Shown: positions 55,457 through 64,000 of the stretch, in pieces
How positions within the stretch are numbered: the stretch's first letter is position 1
How the letters are laid out: the number at the start of each line of letters is the position of its first letter
NCBI GenBank assembly: GCA_963750935.1
Contig: CAVVSR010000009.1
Coordinates: forward strand, 1-64,000
Source: JACCXG01 sp963750935
GTDB taxonomy: Bacteria; Acidobacteriota; Vicinamibacteria; Vicinamibacterales; 2-12-FULL-66-21
Reading direction: 5' to 3'
DNA length: 64,000 nucleotides
Made by a program: the position numbers and the translations under genes
The notes under the pieces: model-generated
The model's input: the letters and a program-made list of their open reading frames with translations, nothing else
The model's database searches: none
What the model was told of the DNA's origin: nothing

Positions 55457-57270
55457 TCAGCGCTCCCACGGGAACTTCGCGGTGGGACGATTGACGTACC
55501 GGCGGGTCGCGAAGGTGAGCTTCGCGCCCGCACCGGGCGCCAGCCGCACCGCCGCGGCCGACCCGTTCACCGCCAGCCGTCCGCCGTCCCACTCGACTCC
55601 ATCGAACTGATGCTCGGCGTAGCCGCCCGCCTGCACGATCACCTCGCGCGACTGGGTGCCGACGTTCACCAGGGTGACGACGGTCCGTCGATCGGTCATC
55701 TCTGACACCAGCGCGGCGACGTCGGCCGGCACGCCGGCGCGCTGCCGCGCCGGATCGAAGTAGCGCACCCGCGCGTTGAGCAGACCGCCCTCCCGGCCCG
55801 GCAGCAGCGCCCCGAACATCAGCCGCACCATCGCATCCGTCGCCGCCGGGTTGAGGTCGAGCATGTTGTCGGCCAGCCGCTTCTCGGGGGGCGTCGTGTC
55901 GGCGCGGATCGCGGCCACACGCTTGGGAATCGTCTCCAGATCGCGCTGCAACGCGGTCTCCGGCGTAGTCGGCATTCCGGCCTTCGAGGAACTCGATCCA
56001 CGGATTCGCGCCAACGCGCGCGCGATCGTCCGGACGCATCGACCAGTACCAGACTTCCAGCGCGCCGACGTTCCAGGGCGCCGCCTGCCATCCATACCAC
56101 CCGTCCGCGCCATGCATCGTCGGGTACTCGGTGCGTCCGTCGACGGTGCGGGCATTGGCGTTGACCGCGGCGATCATCGCGCGCCAGGCGTCGACATACT
56201 TCTGATCGCCGGTCACGAGCAGGGCGTTGCTGAAGCCGACGAGCGCGCGGGGAATGCGGTTCCGATGCTCGCGGCGCCCGGTCACCGGGTTGACCGGGCT
56301 GAAGCCCCACCCATACGCGTTGTTCCACCATCGCTTGTCCGGGCCGCCAATCGTGCCGTCGAGGTCGACGAAGCTGGGGATGATGCCCGCGTTCCGCGTC
56401 ATCCGGCCAAGCCAGGCGTCCATGTAGTCGGCGAGCCAGCTCCGGTACTTCGCGTCGCCGGTCACCAGGTAGGCGTTGGTCGGCAGCGTGGTCGCGACCA
56501 GGTTCAGGAAATGGTCGCCGACGACGTCGGTGTACTCGCGGTAGTGATCGAGGAACTGCTGGTAGCTGTTCTCGCCGTGGAGCGCGACGAAGCCGGAGGT
56601 GTCGAACGGGTCGCCGACCCAGTCGAGCGCGGTCGCCTTGCGCAGCAGCGGCCCGATGCTGCCGTTGATCATCGAGCGAATCAGCTTGCGGTCGCGATCG
56701 TAGTTGGGGGCCGCGGGATCCTCGCCCATGTAGAGCGCCGCGAAGCGCCGGGCCCGATCGCGATAGGCCGGCGACGCCGGCACCGACAGCGGCATGCGGT
56801 TGAAGATCTGGAGTCCCTCGCCGTGATGCATCCAGTCCGACTGCGCGGAGAACTCGCGGACGTACATGCCGCCGCGCCCGGCCGGCACGTCGGTGGTCTT
56901 CGCCTCCGAGTACCTGCCGGATCATCCCGTCGTGCGCCTTCAGGTAGAGCTGCAGGATCTCGTCGTCCGCGCCGAGCGCATGCAGCTCGGGCCAGCGGTT
57001 GAAGTTCTCGAACGCGTCGTCCGGACCGTCGTTCGCGCCCCAGCGGAGGAAGCACTGCACGTAGCCGCGCGAGTCGTAGTACTTCTGGAAGAACTCGCGG
57101 CACGCCGGGACCTGCTCGGCGAGCAGGCGGCGCTGCAGCCGCGCCCAGCCGGGCGCCGGCATCGGCGTGTCGATCGCGACGACAGGCGGCGCCGCGGGCA
57201 CGGCCGGCACCGCCCCGCCCACGGCAGCGGCGGCAACGGCGAAGAACACGACAACAGTCCAACGCATCAT
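55457..57270 (-). CDS. Exported protein of unknown family, probably glycosidase-like alpha/alpha barrel; two frameshifts
   Basis: About 603 residues after repair. Signal peptide (1-24), a long helical domain with many aromatic and WG motifs (GYVQCFLRWGANDGPDD, DWMHHGEGLQIF, WWNNAYGWGFSPVNPVTG, YPTMHGADGWYGWQAAPWN) and a C-terminal beta domain (TVVTLVNVGTQSREVIVQAGGYA). The composition suggests an (alpha/alpha)6-barrel enzyme acting on a carbohydrate, but no family was identified. Extra bases at about 56912-56915 and 55976-55984 break the frame; removing them gives IRQYSEAKTTDVPAG and EFLE.GMPTTPETALQ. ATG 57270 has AGGAG 7 nt upstream. Confidence 0.75.
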
Positions 57271-57302
57271 GGTGCTGCTCCTGCGACGCCGGCGATCATA
57301 CT

Positions 57303-57411
57303 CCCCGCTTCCGCTTCCGGCTTCCCGCGTCCCGAATCCCGCGTCCCGCGTCCCGCGTCCCGACGTCCCGCGTCCCGAGTCCCGCATCCCGCGTCCCGAG
57401 TCCCCGTCCGC
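57303..57411. repeat. CGGGACG-type heptamer array
   Basis: About fourteen 7-bp units of the CCCGCGT, CCCGAAT and CCCGAGT type fill the divergent gap between the glycosidase-like and HEAT-cyclophilin genes. It is the longest direct array in the window. Confidence 0.92.
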
Positions 57412-57434
57412 CCCGTGCTACCATCCGCCCGCTC

Positions 57435-59181
57435 ATGAAACTACGCAGAATCTCGCCTGTTATCGGCCAATTGGTCCTGATTGTCCTGCTGTTGAGCGGC
57501 CTGGTGGCGGCGCAGAGCGAGGAGCCGAAGCGGCAGCGGCGCGCGCCGCTCGGGGCGGCGGAGATCGACGACATCACGCGGCTCCTGATGCTCGAGGACA
57601 CGCGCGCGTTCGACGAAGCGGCGCTGGCGCGGACGCTCAAGTCGTCACATCCCGAGGTGCGGCGCCGCGCCGCGCTTGCGATCGGACGGATCGCGAACCG
57701 CGCCGGGCTTCCGCTCTTGACGGCGGCGCGCGGAGACGCCAATGCGGAGGTCGCGGCGACCGTGGTCTTTTCCGCGGGCCAGCTGCGAGACGCCGCGGCG
57801 GTGCCGTGGCTGTCGGAGCTGTTGACGGCGCCGAAGACCTCGCTCGTGCTGGCGCGGGAGGCGGCGATCGCGCTCGGCAAAATCCAGGCGCCGGAATCGC
57901 GCGCCGCCCTCGCGGGGTATCTGCTGAAGGCGCCGCTCTCGGCAAATCCGTCGGTCGTCGGCGAGGCGCTGCTGTCGATCGGCCGGTTCACCGGGCGCGA
58001 GGATCTCGCGCCGATGCTGCGCTGGACCTCGGCGAAGGACACCGGCGTGCGCTGGCGCGCGGCGTGGGCGCTGATGCGCACGCGGGATCTGGCGGCGGTG
58101 CCGGCGCTGCTCCAGCTCGTGAAGGATCCATCCGCCGATGTGCGGTTCTGGGCCGTGCGGGGCCTGGCGGTGCCAGCCGGACCACAGGCGCCGCCCGCCG
58201 GTGAGTTCGATCGGGTGCAGGCGTCCGCCCTCCTGCGGCAGCTTGTCCGCGATCCCGACCGCCGCGTCCGCACCGACGCGCTGCGCGCGCTGGCCACTCA
58301 TCAGGACGACGCCTCGTTTGCGATCGTGCTCGAAGCGCTCGACTCGCCCGATACGTGGCTGTCGGTGCTGGCGGTGGAATCCATGGATCGGTTCCAGTCG
58401 CGCGCCGACGTGGTCGTGTCCCCGCCTCGTCGCGGCGTCCGCGCCGGGCCGGCCGCTGTCGGTGCGCATGACGGCGCTGGCGCCGCTGGTGACGCTGGCG
58501 CCGGAGAAGGCGATCGAGCTCGCAACCGCACTCGCGCGTGAAGACAGCGCATCGGCACGCACGGCTGTCCGGCAGGCGCTGTCGCGGCTCGGGCCCGAGG
58601 GCAAGACACGGCTCGACGCGCTCGTGAACGATCCCGCCACCAAGGGCCTGTTCGCACAAGGCGGAGGCGGCCGCGGCTCGCCGACCCCGGAGCCCGCGCG
58701 TCCCGAATCCGACTACCGCCGCATCGTCGAACGCTGGATCGTGCCCGACTACAACGGCTCGCCGCGTCCGCGGGTGATCTGGGACACGGCGCGCGGCCCG
58801 ATCGAGCTCGAGCTCTACCCCGGCGACTCGCCGCTCGGCGTCGAGCATTTCATGCGCCTGATGGACTCGGGGGAGCTCGTCGGCACCGAGTTCGGACGCG
58901 TCGTCCCGAATTTCGTGGCGCAGCAGCGCACCGTGCGCAACGACGTGACGCTGCGCGACGAAGTCAGCCGGCACGGCTTGATGCGCGCCAACCTGAGCTG
59001 GGCCAGCGCCGGCCTCGATACCGGCCGCCCCGGCTACACGCTCGGCGTGACGCCGCAGCCGCACAACGAAGGCAACTTCACGTCGCTCGGCCGGGTCGTC
59101 AAGGGCATGGAAGCCGTGGAGCGCCTCGAGCTCGGCGACAAAATCACGGGAACCAGGAAAGTCGGGATCGGTGATCGGTGA
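57435..59181 (+). CDS. Exported HEAT-repeat protein fused to a cyclophilin-type peptidyl-prolyl isomerase, frameshifted
   Basis: About 580 residues after repair. Signal peptide (1-27), HEAT repeats over about 35-370 (ARTLKSSHPEVRRRAALAIGRIA, LVKDPSADVRFWAVRGLA), then a cyclophilin domain (about 440-575) with RGPIELELYPGDSPLGVEHF, FGRVVPNFVAQQ and NFTSLGRVVKGMEAVERL. It should catalyse Xaa-Pro isomerisation in the periplasm. A CCCC run at 58420-58423 breaks the frame between the two parts; with three C it reads VVVSRLVAASAPGRPLSVRM, clean coding. ATG 57435 is used. The HEAT-PPIase fusion is a known acidobacterial arrangement by recall. Confidence 0.87.
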
Positions 59182-59232
59182 TCCGGGATCGGGACGCGGG
59201 ATGCGGGATGCGGGATGCGGGACGCGGGATGC
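59160..59232. repeat. CGGGATG-type heptamer array
   Basis: GGTGATC and then CGGGATG/CGGGACG units, about nine in all, lie at the 3' end of the HEAT-cyclophilin gene, whose stop is inside the array. Confidence 0.9.
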
Positions 59233-59271
59233 GCTATCCTCTCCCCATCTTTCGAAACGGAGGCCCTTTCC

Positions 59272-59757
59272 ATGGACGTCCCTGAGACTGCCTCGCGCCG
59301 GTCGCTGATCCGTTCGGCTTCTGCCTGGATGGCCGCCGGCGTCGCCGGCCTTTTCGGCGGCACGGTGCGCGCGCAGACCGCCGACACCGCGTGGGTGAAG
59401 CGCACCTCCAGCGACAACGCGGCGCCCGGCAGCAAGCCGCCGATGTTCTCCAACTGGGTGACCTACGGCAACCTCGTGTTCGTCTCGGGCAAGGGCGAGC
59501 ACACGCCCGGCGACATCAAGGCGCACACGACCTCGGTGCTGAACCAGATCGAAGCCGAGCTCACGAAGAACGGCTCGTCGATGGACAAGGTGCTCAAGGT
59601 CAACGTCTACCTGCACGACATCAAGGACTACGACGGCATGAACGAAGTCTTCCGCGGCCGGTTCGGCGCCAGCCCGCCGGTGCGGACGACGATCGCGTGC
59701 TACGGCGGCATTCCGGGAAGCTCGCTGGTCGAGATCGACTGCATCGCGGCCCGCTGA
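59272..59757 (+). CDS. Tat-exported RidA-family imine deaminase
   Basis: A 161-residue RidA/YjgF protein. RidA hydrolyses reactive enamine/imine intermediates released by PLP enzymes. The N-terminus has a Tat-type signal (SRRSLIRSASAWMAAGVAGLFGG) and cleavage near RAQ, so it acts in the periplasm, unlike usual cytoplasmic RidA. The fold shows VTYGNLVFVSGKGEHTPGD, KVLKVNVYLHDIKDYDGMNEVF, PPVRTTIACYGG (substrate-carboxylate Arg) and VEIDCIA (Glu). ATG 59272 has CGGAGG 8 nt upstream. A PLP enzyme with its own Tat signal follows. Confidence 0.9.
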   Translation: MDVPETASRRSLIRSASAWMAAGVAGLFGGTVRAQTADTAWVKRTSSDNAAPGSKPPMFSNWVTYGNLVFVSGKGEHTPGDIKAHTTSVLNQIEAELTKNGSSMDKVLKVNVYLHDIKDYDGMNEVFRGRFGASPPVRTTIACYGGIPGSSLVEIDCIAAR

Positions 59758-59805
59758 CCGCGAACCGCATCACGGCCGGCGCGAGCCGGCAGGAGTTCAA
59801 GTGCC

Positions 59806-61023
59806 ATGTGGAGTCGCAGGCGGTTTCTCGAGTCCCTCTCCGCGCTGCCGGTCGTCGGCGGCCTGATCGGCAACGGCACGGCCTCCGCAGCCGGCCTCTC
59901 CTCCGCGCCCTTCGCCGGCCGCGACTTCTTCCGCGAGATGGGCGTCCGCCCGTTCATCAACGCATCGGGCACCTACACCGCGATGACGGCGTCGCTCATG
60001 CCCGACGAGGTCATCGACGCGATCGAGTACGCGTCGAAGCACTACGTCATGCTCGACGAGCTGCACGACAAGATCGGCGAGCGCATCGCGAAGCTGGTGA
60101 AGAGCGAAGCGGCCATGGTCACGTCCGGCGCCGCGTCGGCGCTGACGCTCGGGACCGCCGCCGTGCTGACCGGCACCGACCGCCAGAAGATGGTCGACCT
60201 GCCCAACCTCGCGGGCATGAAGAGCGAGGTCATCATCCAGAAGTCGCACCGGTTCGGCTACGACCACGCCGTCCGCAACTGCGGCGTGCGCCTCGTCGAG
60301 GTCGAGTCGCGCGAGGACCTCGAGCGCGCGATCGGGCCGCAGACGGCGATGATGCTGTTCTACAACAACAACAATACGGTTGGCCGCATCAGGGACGAGG
60401 AGTTCACGCAGCTCGGAAAGAAGCACAGCGTGCCCACGTTCAACGACGCCGCCGCGGACGTCCCGCCGGTCGAGAACCTGTGGAAGTACACGGCGATGGG
60501 CTTCGACCTGGTGACGTTCTCCGGCGGCAAGGGCATTCGCGGCCCGCAGAGCGCGGGGCTGCTGCTCGGCCGCAAGGATCTGATCGCCGCCGCACGGCTC
60601 AACGCGCCGCCCAACGGCAACACCATCGGCCGCGGCTTGAAGGTCAACAAGGAAGAGATGCTCGGCATGCTGGTGGCGCTCGAGTTGTATCTCGAGCGCG
60701 ATCACGAGAAGGAGCGCCGCGAGTTCGACAAGCGGGCGGACGCCATCCGCGCCGCCGCCGTCTCGGTCGCGGGTGTGACCGCGGAGGTGTTCGTGCCCGA
60801 AGTGGCGAACCATGTGCCGCACGTCCGCGTGACCTGGGACAAGGCCCGCGGCCTCGCCCCCAACGCGGTGGTGAACGCGATGCGCGACGGCGAGCCGTCG
60901 ATCGCCATCCGCTCCGAGGGTGACGCCCTCGTCATCGGCGTGTGGATGATGCGAGCCGGCGAGGAGAAGGTCGTGGCGCGGCGGCTCCGCCAGGAGCTCG
61001 GCAAGCTGACCACGACGTCGTAG
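59806..61023 (+). CDS. Tat-exported SelA-like PLP-dependent enzyme
   Basis: A 405-residue fold-type I PLP enzyme of the selenocysteine synthase-like/DgaE-type family. N-terminal Tat signal SRRRFLESLSALPVVGGLIG. Body: GVRPFINASGTYT, MVTSGAASALTLGTAAVLTG, LFYNNNNTVGRI, and VTFSGGKGIRGPQSAGLLLG with the PLP lysine. Related enzymes include amino-acid or sugar-acid ammonia-lyases, whose imine products RidA would hydrolyse. The substrate is unknown. A periplasmic enzyme of this family is unusual because its PLP must be loaded before Tat export. Confidence 0.88.
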   Translation: MWSRRRFLESLSALPVVGGLIGNGTASAAGLSSAPFAGRDFFREMGVRPFINASGTYTAMTASLMPDEVIDAIEYASKHYVMLDELHDKIGERIAKLVKSEAAMVTSGAASALTLGTAAVLTGTDRQKMVDLPNLAGMKSEVIIQKSHRFGYDHAVRNCGVRLVEVESREDLERAIGPQTAMMLFYNNNNTVGRIRDEEFTQLGKKHSVPTFNDAAADVPPVENLWKYTAMGFDLVTFSGGKGIRGPQSAGLLLGRKDLIAAARLNAPPNGNTIGRGLKVNKEEMLGMLVALELYLERDHEKERREFDKRADAIRAAAVSVAGVTAEVFVPEVANHVPHVRVTWDKARGLAPNAVVNAMRDGEPSIAIRSEGDALVIGVWMMRAGEEKVVARRLRQELGKLTTTS

Positions 61024-61037
61024 GAGCGGCGCACGCG

Positions 61038-62210
61038 ATGAACCGGCGGACGTTCGTCTACAACGCGGCGCTCGGCACGCTCGGCACGCTTCAGGCGGGG
61101 CTGGCCGGACTGCCGCAGGCGCCGGGTCCCGACGGCCGCAACACGCTGCAGATCGACGTCAACGCGCCCGACCTGCCGTCCTCCCCGCTGGCGATGCCCG
61201 GCCTGTTTCCCGGCCGCGTGATCGAGGTCTTCCACGGCGGATCGATCGTCAACCGGCGCATTCATCAGCCGGCCGTGCAGACGATGGTGGACGAAGGGAT
61301 GAAGGCGCTCACCGGCGACGCCGACCCGGTCAGCGCCTGGCGGAAGTTCGTCTCCCCCACCGACGTCGTCGCGGTGAAGGTCAACCCGTCGAGCGCGCCG
61401 CTGACGATCACCTCGATCCCGCTGCTGCGCGTCGTCATCCGTGCGCTGAACGCCGCCGGCGTCCCCAACCGCAACATCATCGTCTACGACCGGAACTCGA
61501 ATCAGCTCGAGGTGAACGGCTATCACGCGCTGCTCCAGGCGGGCGTGCGCGTGGTCGGCCTCGATCAGCGCTGGACGGACAAGGGGCAGACCCGTGGTGG
61601 ATACGACCAGTCCATCTACTGCGAGATGGACTGCTTCGGCGAGCGCGAAACACGGTCGTACCTGGCCAGCATCGTCGCGACCGAAGCGGACAAGATCATC
61701 AACCTGCCGGTCCTCAAGGAACACAACGCCTCGGGCGTGACGGGCTGCCTCAAGAACCTGGCGTACGGATCGTTCAACAACGTCGCGAGGACGCACGACG
61801 GCACCAAGACCTACACCGACCCGGTGATCGCGGTCATGTGCAATGTGCCGCAGATTCGCACGAAGGCGGTGCTGAACATCATGGACGGCGTGCGTGCCGT
61901 CTATCATGGCGGCCCGTTCGGCTGGAATCCCGAGTTCGTCTGGGAGGCGAAGACGCTGCTCGTCGGCACCGACCCGGTCGCGGTCGACCGCATCGAGCTG
62001 GAGATCGTCGAAGCGAAGCGGCGCGAGGTCGGGGCGCCGCCGCTGGCGGATCGCGATCCGAAGTATCTCGGACGCAGCGCCGACATCGAGAAGACGGCGC
62101 AGAAGAATCCGTTCTTCCGCGAACCGCTGCACATCCAGACCGCCTCCGATCTCGGTCTCGGCCGCTGGCAGCTCGGACAGATCGATCACCGCAAGCTGCG
62201 GGTGGGCTAG
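61038..62210 (+). CDS. Tat-exported DUF362-domain protein
   Basis: A 390-residue protein with a Tat-type start (MNRRTFVYNAALGTLGTL). DUF362 motifs: VAVKVNPSSAPLTITSIPLLRVVIRAL, INLPVLKEHNASGVTGCLKNLAYGSF and GTDPVAVDRIELEIVE. DUF362 proteins are often found with iron-sulfur or redox genes, function unproven; no cysteine cluster is visible here. It follows the PLP enzyme by 14 bp. Confidence 0.87.
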   Translation: MNRRTFVYNAALGTLGTLQAGLAGLPQAPGPDGRNTLQIDVNAPDLPSSPLAMPGLFPGRVIEVFHGGSIVNRRIHQPAVQTMVDEGMKALTGDADPVSAWRKFVSPTDVVAVKVNPSSAPLTITSIPLLRVVIRALNAAGVPNRNIIVYDRNSNQLEVNGYHALLQAGVRVVGLDQRWTDKGQTRGGYDQSIYCEMDCFGERETRSYLASIVATEADKIINLPVLKEHNASGVTGCLKNLAYGSFNNVARTHDGTKTYTDPVIAVMCNVPQIRTKAVLNIMDGVRAVYHGGPFGWNPEFVWEAKTLLVGTDPVAVDRIELEIVEAKRREVGAPPLADRDPKYLGRSADIEKTAQKNPFFREPLHIQTASDLGLGRWQLGQIDHRKLRVG

Positions 62211-62255
62211 CAGGCTGATGAAAAGCCAGCCTCAAGCACCAGGTCAGCAGCGTAG

Positions 62256-63308
62256 GTGCACGGACGCATGCAGCAGAAGGACACGGACTGGGTCACGCTT
62301 CTCGGCGGCAACGACCGCCGCGGCGGCACGACCGCGGCACGGCGCACGGGTCCGGCCGAGCTGATCTGGAAGGTCGCGCTCACCGACGGCATCCGCTCGA
62401 GCCCGGTGCTGGCCGACGGCGTCCTCTATGTCACCAGCCGCGACGGCAGCGCCCATGCCTTCGACGCACGAACCGGCCGGGAGCGCTGGACGTTCGCGGC
62501 CGGGGCCTCGGTGCATTCGACCCCGGCGATCTCCGGCGGCCTCGTCCTCTTCGGATGTGACGACGGCGCGGTCTATGCCGTCGACCGGACGTCGGGCCGC
62601 CTGGAATGGACGTGCGCCGGCGGCGGTCCCGTGCTCACCTCGCCGATCGTCCAGCACGACCTCGTGTACTTCGGCGCGAACGACGGCGTGTTCCGGGCCG
62701 CCGATCGCGGCAACGGCCGGCTGCGGTGGAGCCGTCCGTACGACTTCCAGATCTGTTCGACCGCATACGCGAGCGGGAAGCTGGTCTACTTCGGCTGCAG
62801 CGACGGGCGCATCCGCGCACTCGACAGCGCCTCGGGCGCGGACGTCTGGCACCACCAGACCGGCGACGGCGTCATCGCCTCGCCCGCCGTGGCCGACGGG
62901 ATGGTGCTGGTCGGATCCGAAGACTCCGTGTTCTACGCGCTCGACGCCGCGACCGGCAAGGTCCGGTGGACGCTCGAGACCGGCCTCGGCATCGCCTCGT
63001 CCGCCGCGGTCGCCGCCGGAAAGGTCTATGTCGGCGGCAAGGACGGTCACCTCTACGCGCTCGCGCTCGCCGACGGCAAGGTGCTGTGGAAGAGCCGCCC
63101 GATGCGGTCGATCATCGCCACGCCCGTCGTGGCCGATTCTGTTGTCTGCATCCAGGCGTTCTACGGCGCGACCCAGGCCTTCGACGCGACCACCGGCGCA
63201 GAGTTGTGGCGCGCCAACCTCGGCGGGTCGCTGCAGTCCACTCCAGTGCTGACCGGCGAGACGGTGTTCCTCGCGACCCACCCCGGTGTCGTGTATGCGC
63301 TTCGCTAG
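62256..63308 (+). CDS. PQQ-binding-like beta-propeller protein
   Basis: A 350-residue beta-propeller with about seven PQQ-like blades, each ending in the pattern A(F/L)DA.TG...W (for example AFDARTGRERWTF, ALDAATGKVRWTLE, AFDATTGAELWRA). There is no clear signal peptide, so it may be cytoplasmic or use another export route. Such propellers act as scaffolds or as dehydrogenase domains; no catalytic residue can be named. GTG 62256 gives the reported start; ATG 62268 is also possible. It overlaps the ApbE gene by 14 bp. Confidence 0.87.
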   Translation: MHGRMQQKDTDWVTLLGGNDRRGGTTAARRTGPAELIWKVALTDGIRSSPVLADGVLYVTSRDGSAHAFDARTGRERWTFAAGASVHSTPAISGGLVLFGCDDGAVYAVDRTSGRLEWTCAGGGPVLTSPIVQHDLVYFGANDGVFRAADRGNGRLRWSRPYDFQICSTAYASGKLVYFGCSDGRIRALDSASGADVWHHQTGDGVIASPAVADGMVLVGSEDSVFYALDAATGKVRWTLETGLGIASSAAVAAGKVYVGGKDGHLYALALADGKVLWKSRPMRSIIATPVVADSVVCIQAFYGATQAFDATTGAELWRANLGGSLQSTPVLTGETVFLATHPGVVYALR

Positions 63309-64000
63309 CGCGCCGGCGCCGCTGGCCGCGTCGCTGCTCGGGATTTGCCTGTCGACCGGCCTTTGGACCGCGCTTTCACCGGGGCTCGCCGCGGCGGTCT
63401 CCCCTGCCGCACCGATTCACGTTCAGCGGTACGCCATGGGGACGATGTTCGAGATCGTCGCCTACCACGATCCGCGCGGCGAGGCGGAGCGCGCGATCGG
63501 CGCGGCGATGACCGAGATCGAGCGGCTCGATGCGGTCATGAGCCACTATCGGCCCGACAGCGATCTGGCCAGGCTGATCCGCACCGCTCCGCACGGCCCC
63601 GTCGCCACCGACCCGGCGCTCTACGACGTGATCGAGCAGTCGCTGGAGTTCTCACGGCTGTCACGCGGCCGGTTCGACATCACGATCGGACCGTTGGTCG
63701 AGCTCTGGAAGCGCGCGTATGCCGAGGACACGCGGCCCTCGGACGACGACGTCGCGGCGGCACGGCGGTGCGTCGGCTTCGAACAGATCGAGCTCACCGC
63801 GCCGGACCGGGTCCGGTTCCGCTCCGCCTGCCTCCGCCTGGATCTCGGCGCGATCGGCAAGGGCTACGCGGTGGATCGCGCGATGGCGATCCTCGAGCGC
63901 GCCGGCCTCCGCAACGTGCTGATCGACGCCGGCGGCAGCTCGATCGCGGCCCGCGGGACGCCGCCTGGCGCCGCGGGCTGGAGCGTTCGGCTCGGCTCCG
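63295..64000 (+). CDS. apbE: ApbE-family FAD:protein FMN transferase, partial (3' end beyond window)
   Basis: The first 235 residues of a flavin transferase that attaches FMN covalently to a Thr/Ser of exported redox proteins. N-terminal signal (about 1-35, ending LAAAV). Family motifs in order: YAMGTMFEIVAY, LDAVMSHYRPDSDLARL, RFDITIGPLVELWKRAY, RLDLGAIGKGYAVDRA and LIDAGGSSIAARG. The start ATG 63295 lies in the last codons of the PQQ-propeller gene. The target protein (FMN-binding domain) is expected beyond the window. Confidence 0.93.
   Translation, partial: MRFASAPAPLAASLLGICLSTGLWTALSPGLAAAVSPAAPIHVQRYAMGTMFEIVAYHDPRGEAERAIGAAMTEIERLDAVMSHYRPDSDLARLIRTAPHGPVATDPALYDVIEQSLEFSRLSRGRFDITIGPLVELWKRAYAEDTRPSDDDVAAARRCVGFEQIELTAPDRVRFRSACLRLDLGAIGKGYAVDRAMAILERAGLRNVLIDAGGSSIAARGTPPGAAGWSVRLGS

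Noticed and set aside
1..64000. tRNA, rRNA, transposase, integrase or prophage genes
   Set aside because: None was recognised on either strand.

Overview
The window looks like a chromosomal segment of a high-GC acidobacterium, most likely from Vicinamibacteria or a close relative. The evidence is gene content: PadR regulators with ADOP-type (MacB/FtsX) permeases, a Ser/Thr kinase with a PD40 propeller, a DUF1549/DUF1553 + DUF1501 cytochrome pair, LVIVD, DUF305, DUF3500, DUF4142 and DUF418 proteins, many Sec or Tat export signals, and short intergenic gaps. The assignment is inference from family content; no rRNA or tRNA gene was seen. There is no phage, integrase, transposase or CRISPR array.

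Layout. 1-5.2 kb: exported alpha/beta hydrolase, PqiA-like membrane protein, RtcB, and a RES-Xre toxin-antitoxin operon with a readable promoter/operator. 5.2-16.8 kb: signalling (Ser/Thr kinase-propeller, PAS-GGDEF-EAL), an oxidoreductase/NagB sugar pair, a PadR-ADOP permease pair and a DUF4142 protein. 16.8-26.8 kb: a giant secreted PKD/beta-helix protein, a second PadR, an ankyrin protein, a sulfatase and a DUF418 membrane protein. 26.8-41.5 kb: LVIVD lipoprotein + DUF305, carboxylesterase, CPA2 antiporter, PNPOx-like and VOC proteins, an aldo/keto reductase-kinase-pseudophosphatase fusion, a PadR-led operon, DUF3500 and a HupE-N-like protein, and a decayed DUF1593 gene. 41.6-52.1 kb: DUF1549/1553 and DUF1501 proteins, a TRAP transporter, an esterase and an Nramp-like transporter. 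52.1-64 kb: a second ADOP permease, a VOC protein with a histone-like tail, a putative exported carbohydrate-active protein, a HEAT-cyclophilin, and a cluster of RidA, SelA-like PLP enzyme, DUF362, PQQ propeller and ApbE that runs off the end.

Two signals stand out beyond gene content. First, about nineteen intergenic arrays of degenerate 7-bp repeats from five sequence families (GGGAGTT, GGTGCTC, CGGGACT, AGAAGTC, CAGTTGC/TAACTGG types). They fill every convergent intergenic gap longer than 10 bp (7 of 7), and they are often arranged as inverted pairs. Three of them form a 148-152 bp hairpin element with near-identical arms and a divergent but structurally conserved core of about 85 bp. Second, eight genes carry twelve frameshifts, all between 20 and 58.5 kb, and every one has the same sense (one extra base). 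That pattern points to insertion-type sequence error rather than independent gene decay; the DUF1593 gene, with a large internal deletion, is the one convincing pseudogene.

Several genes appear to be read from leaderless or near-leaderless promoters, including all three PadR genes. All coordinates and motifs were read by eye; family assignments come from motif recognition without database searches.
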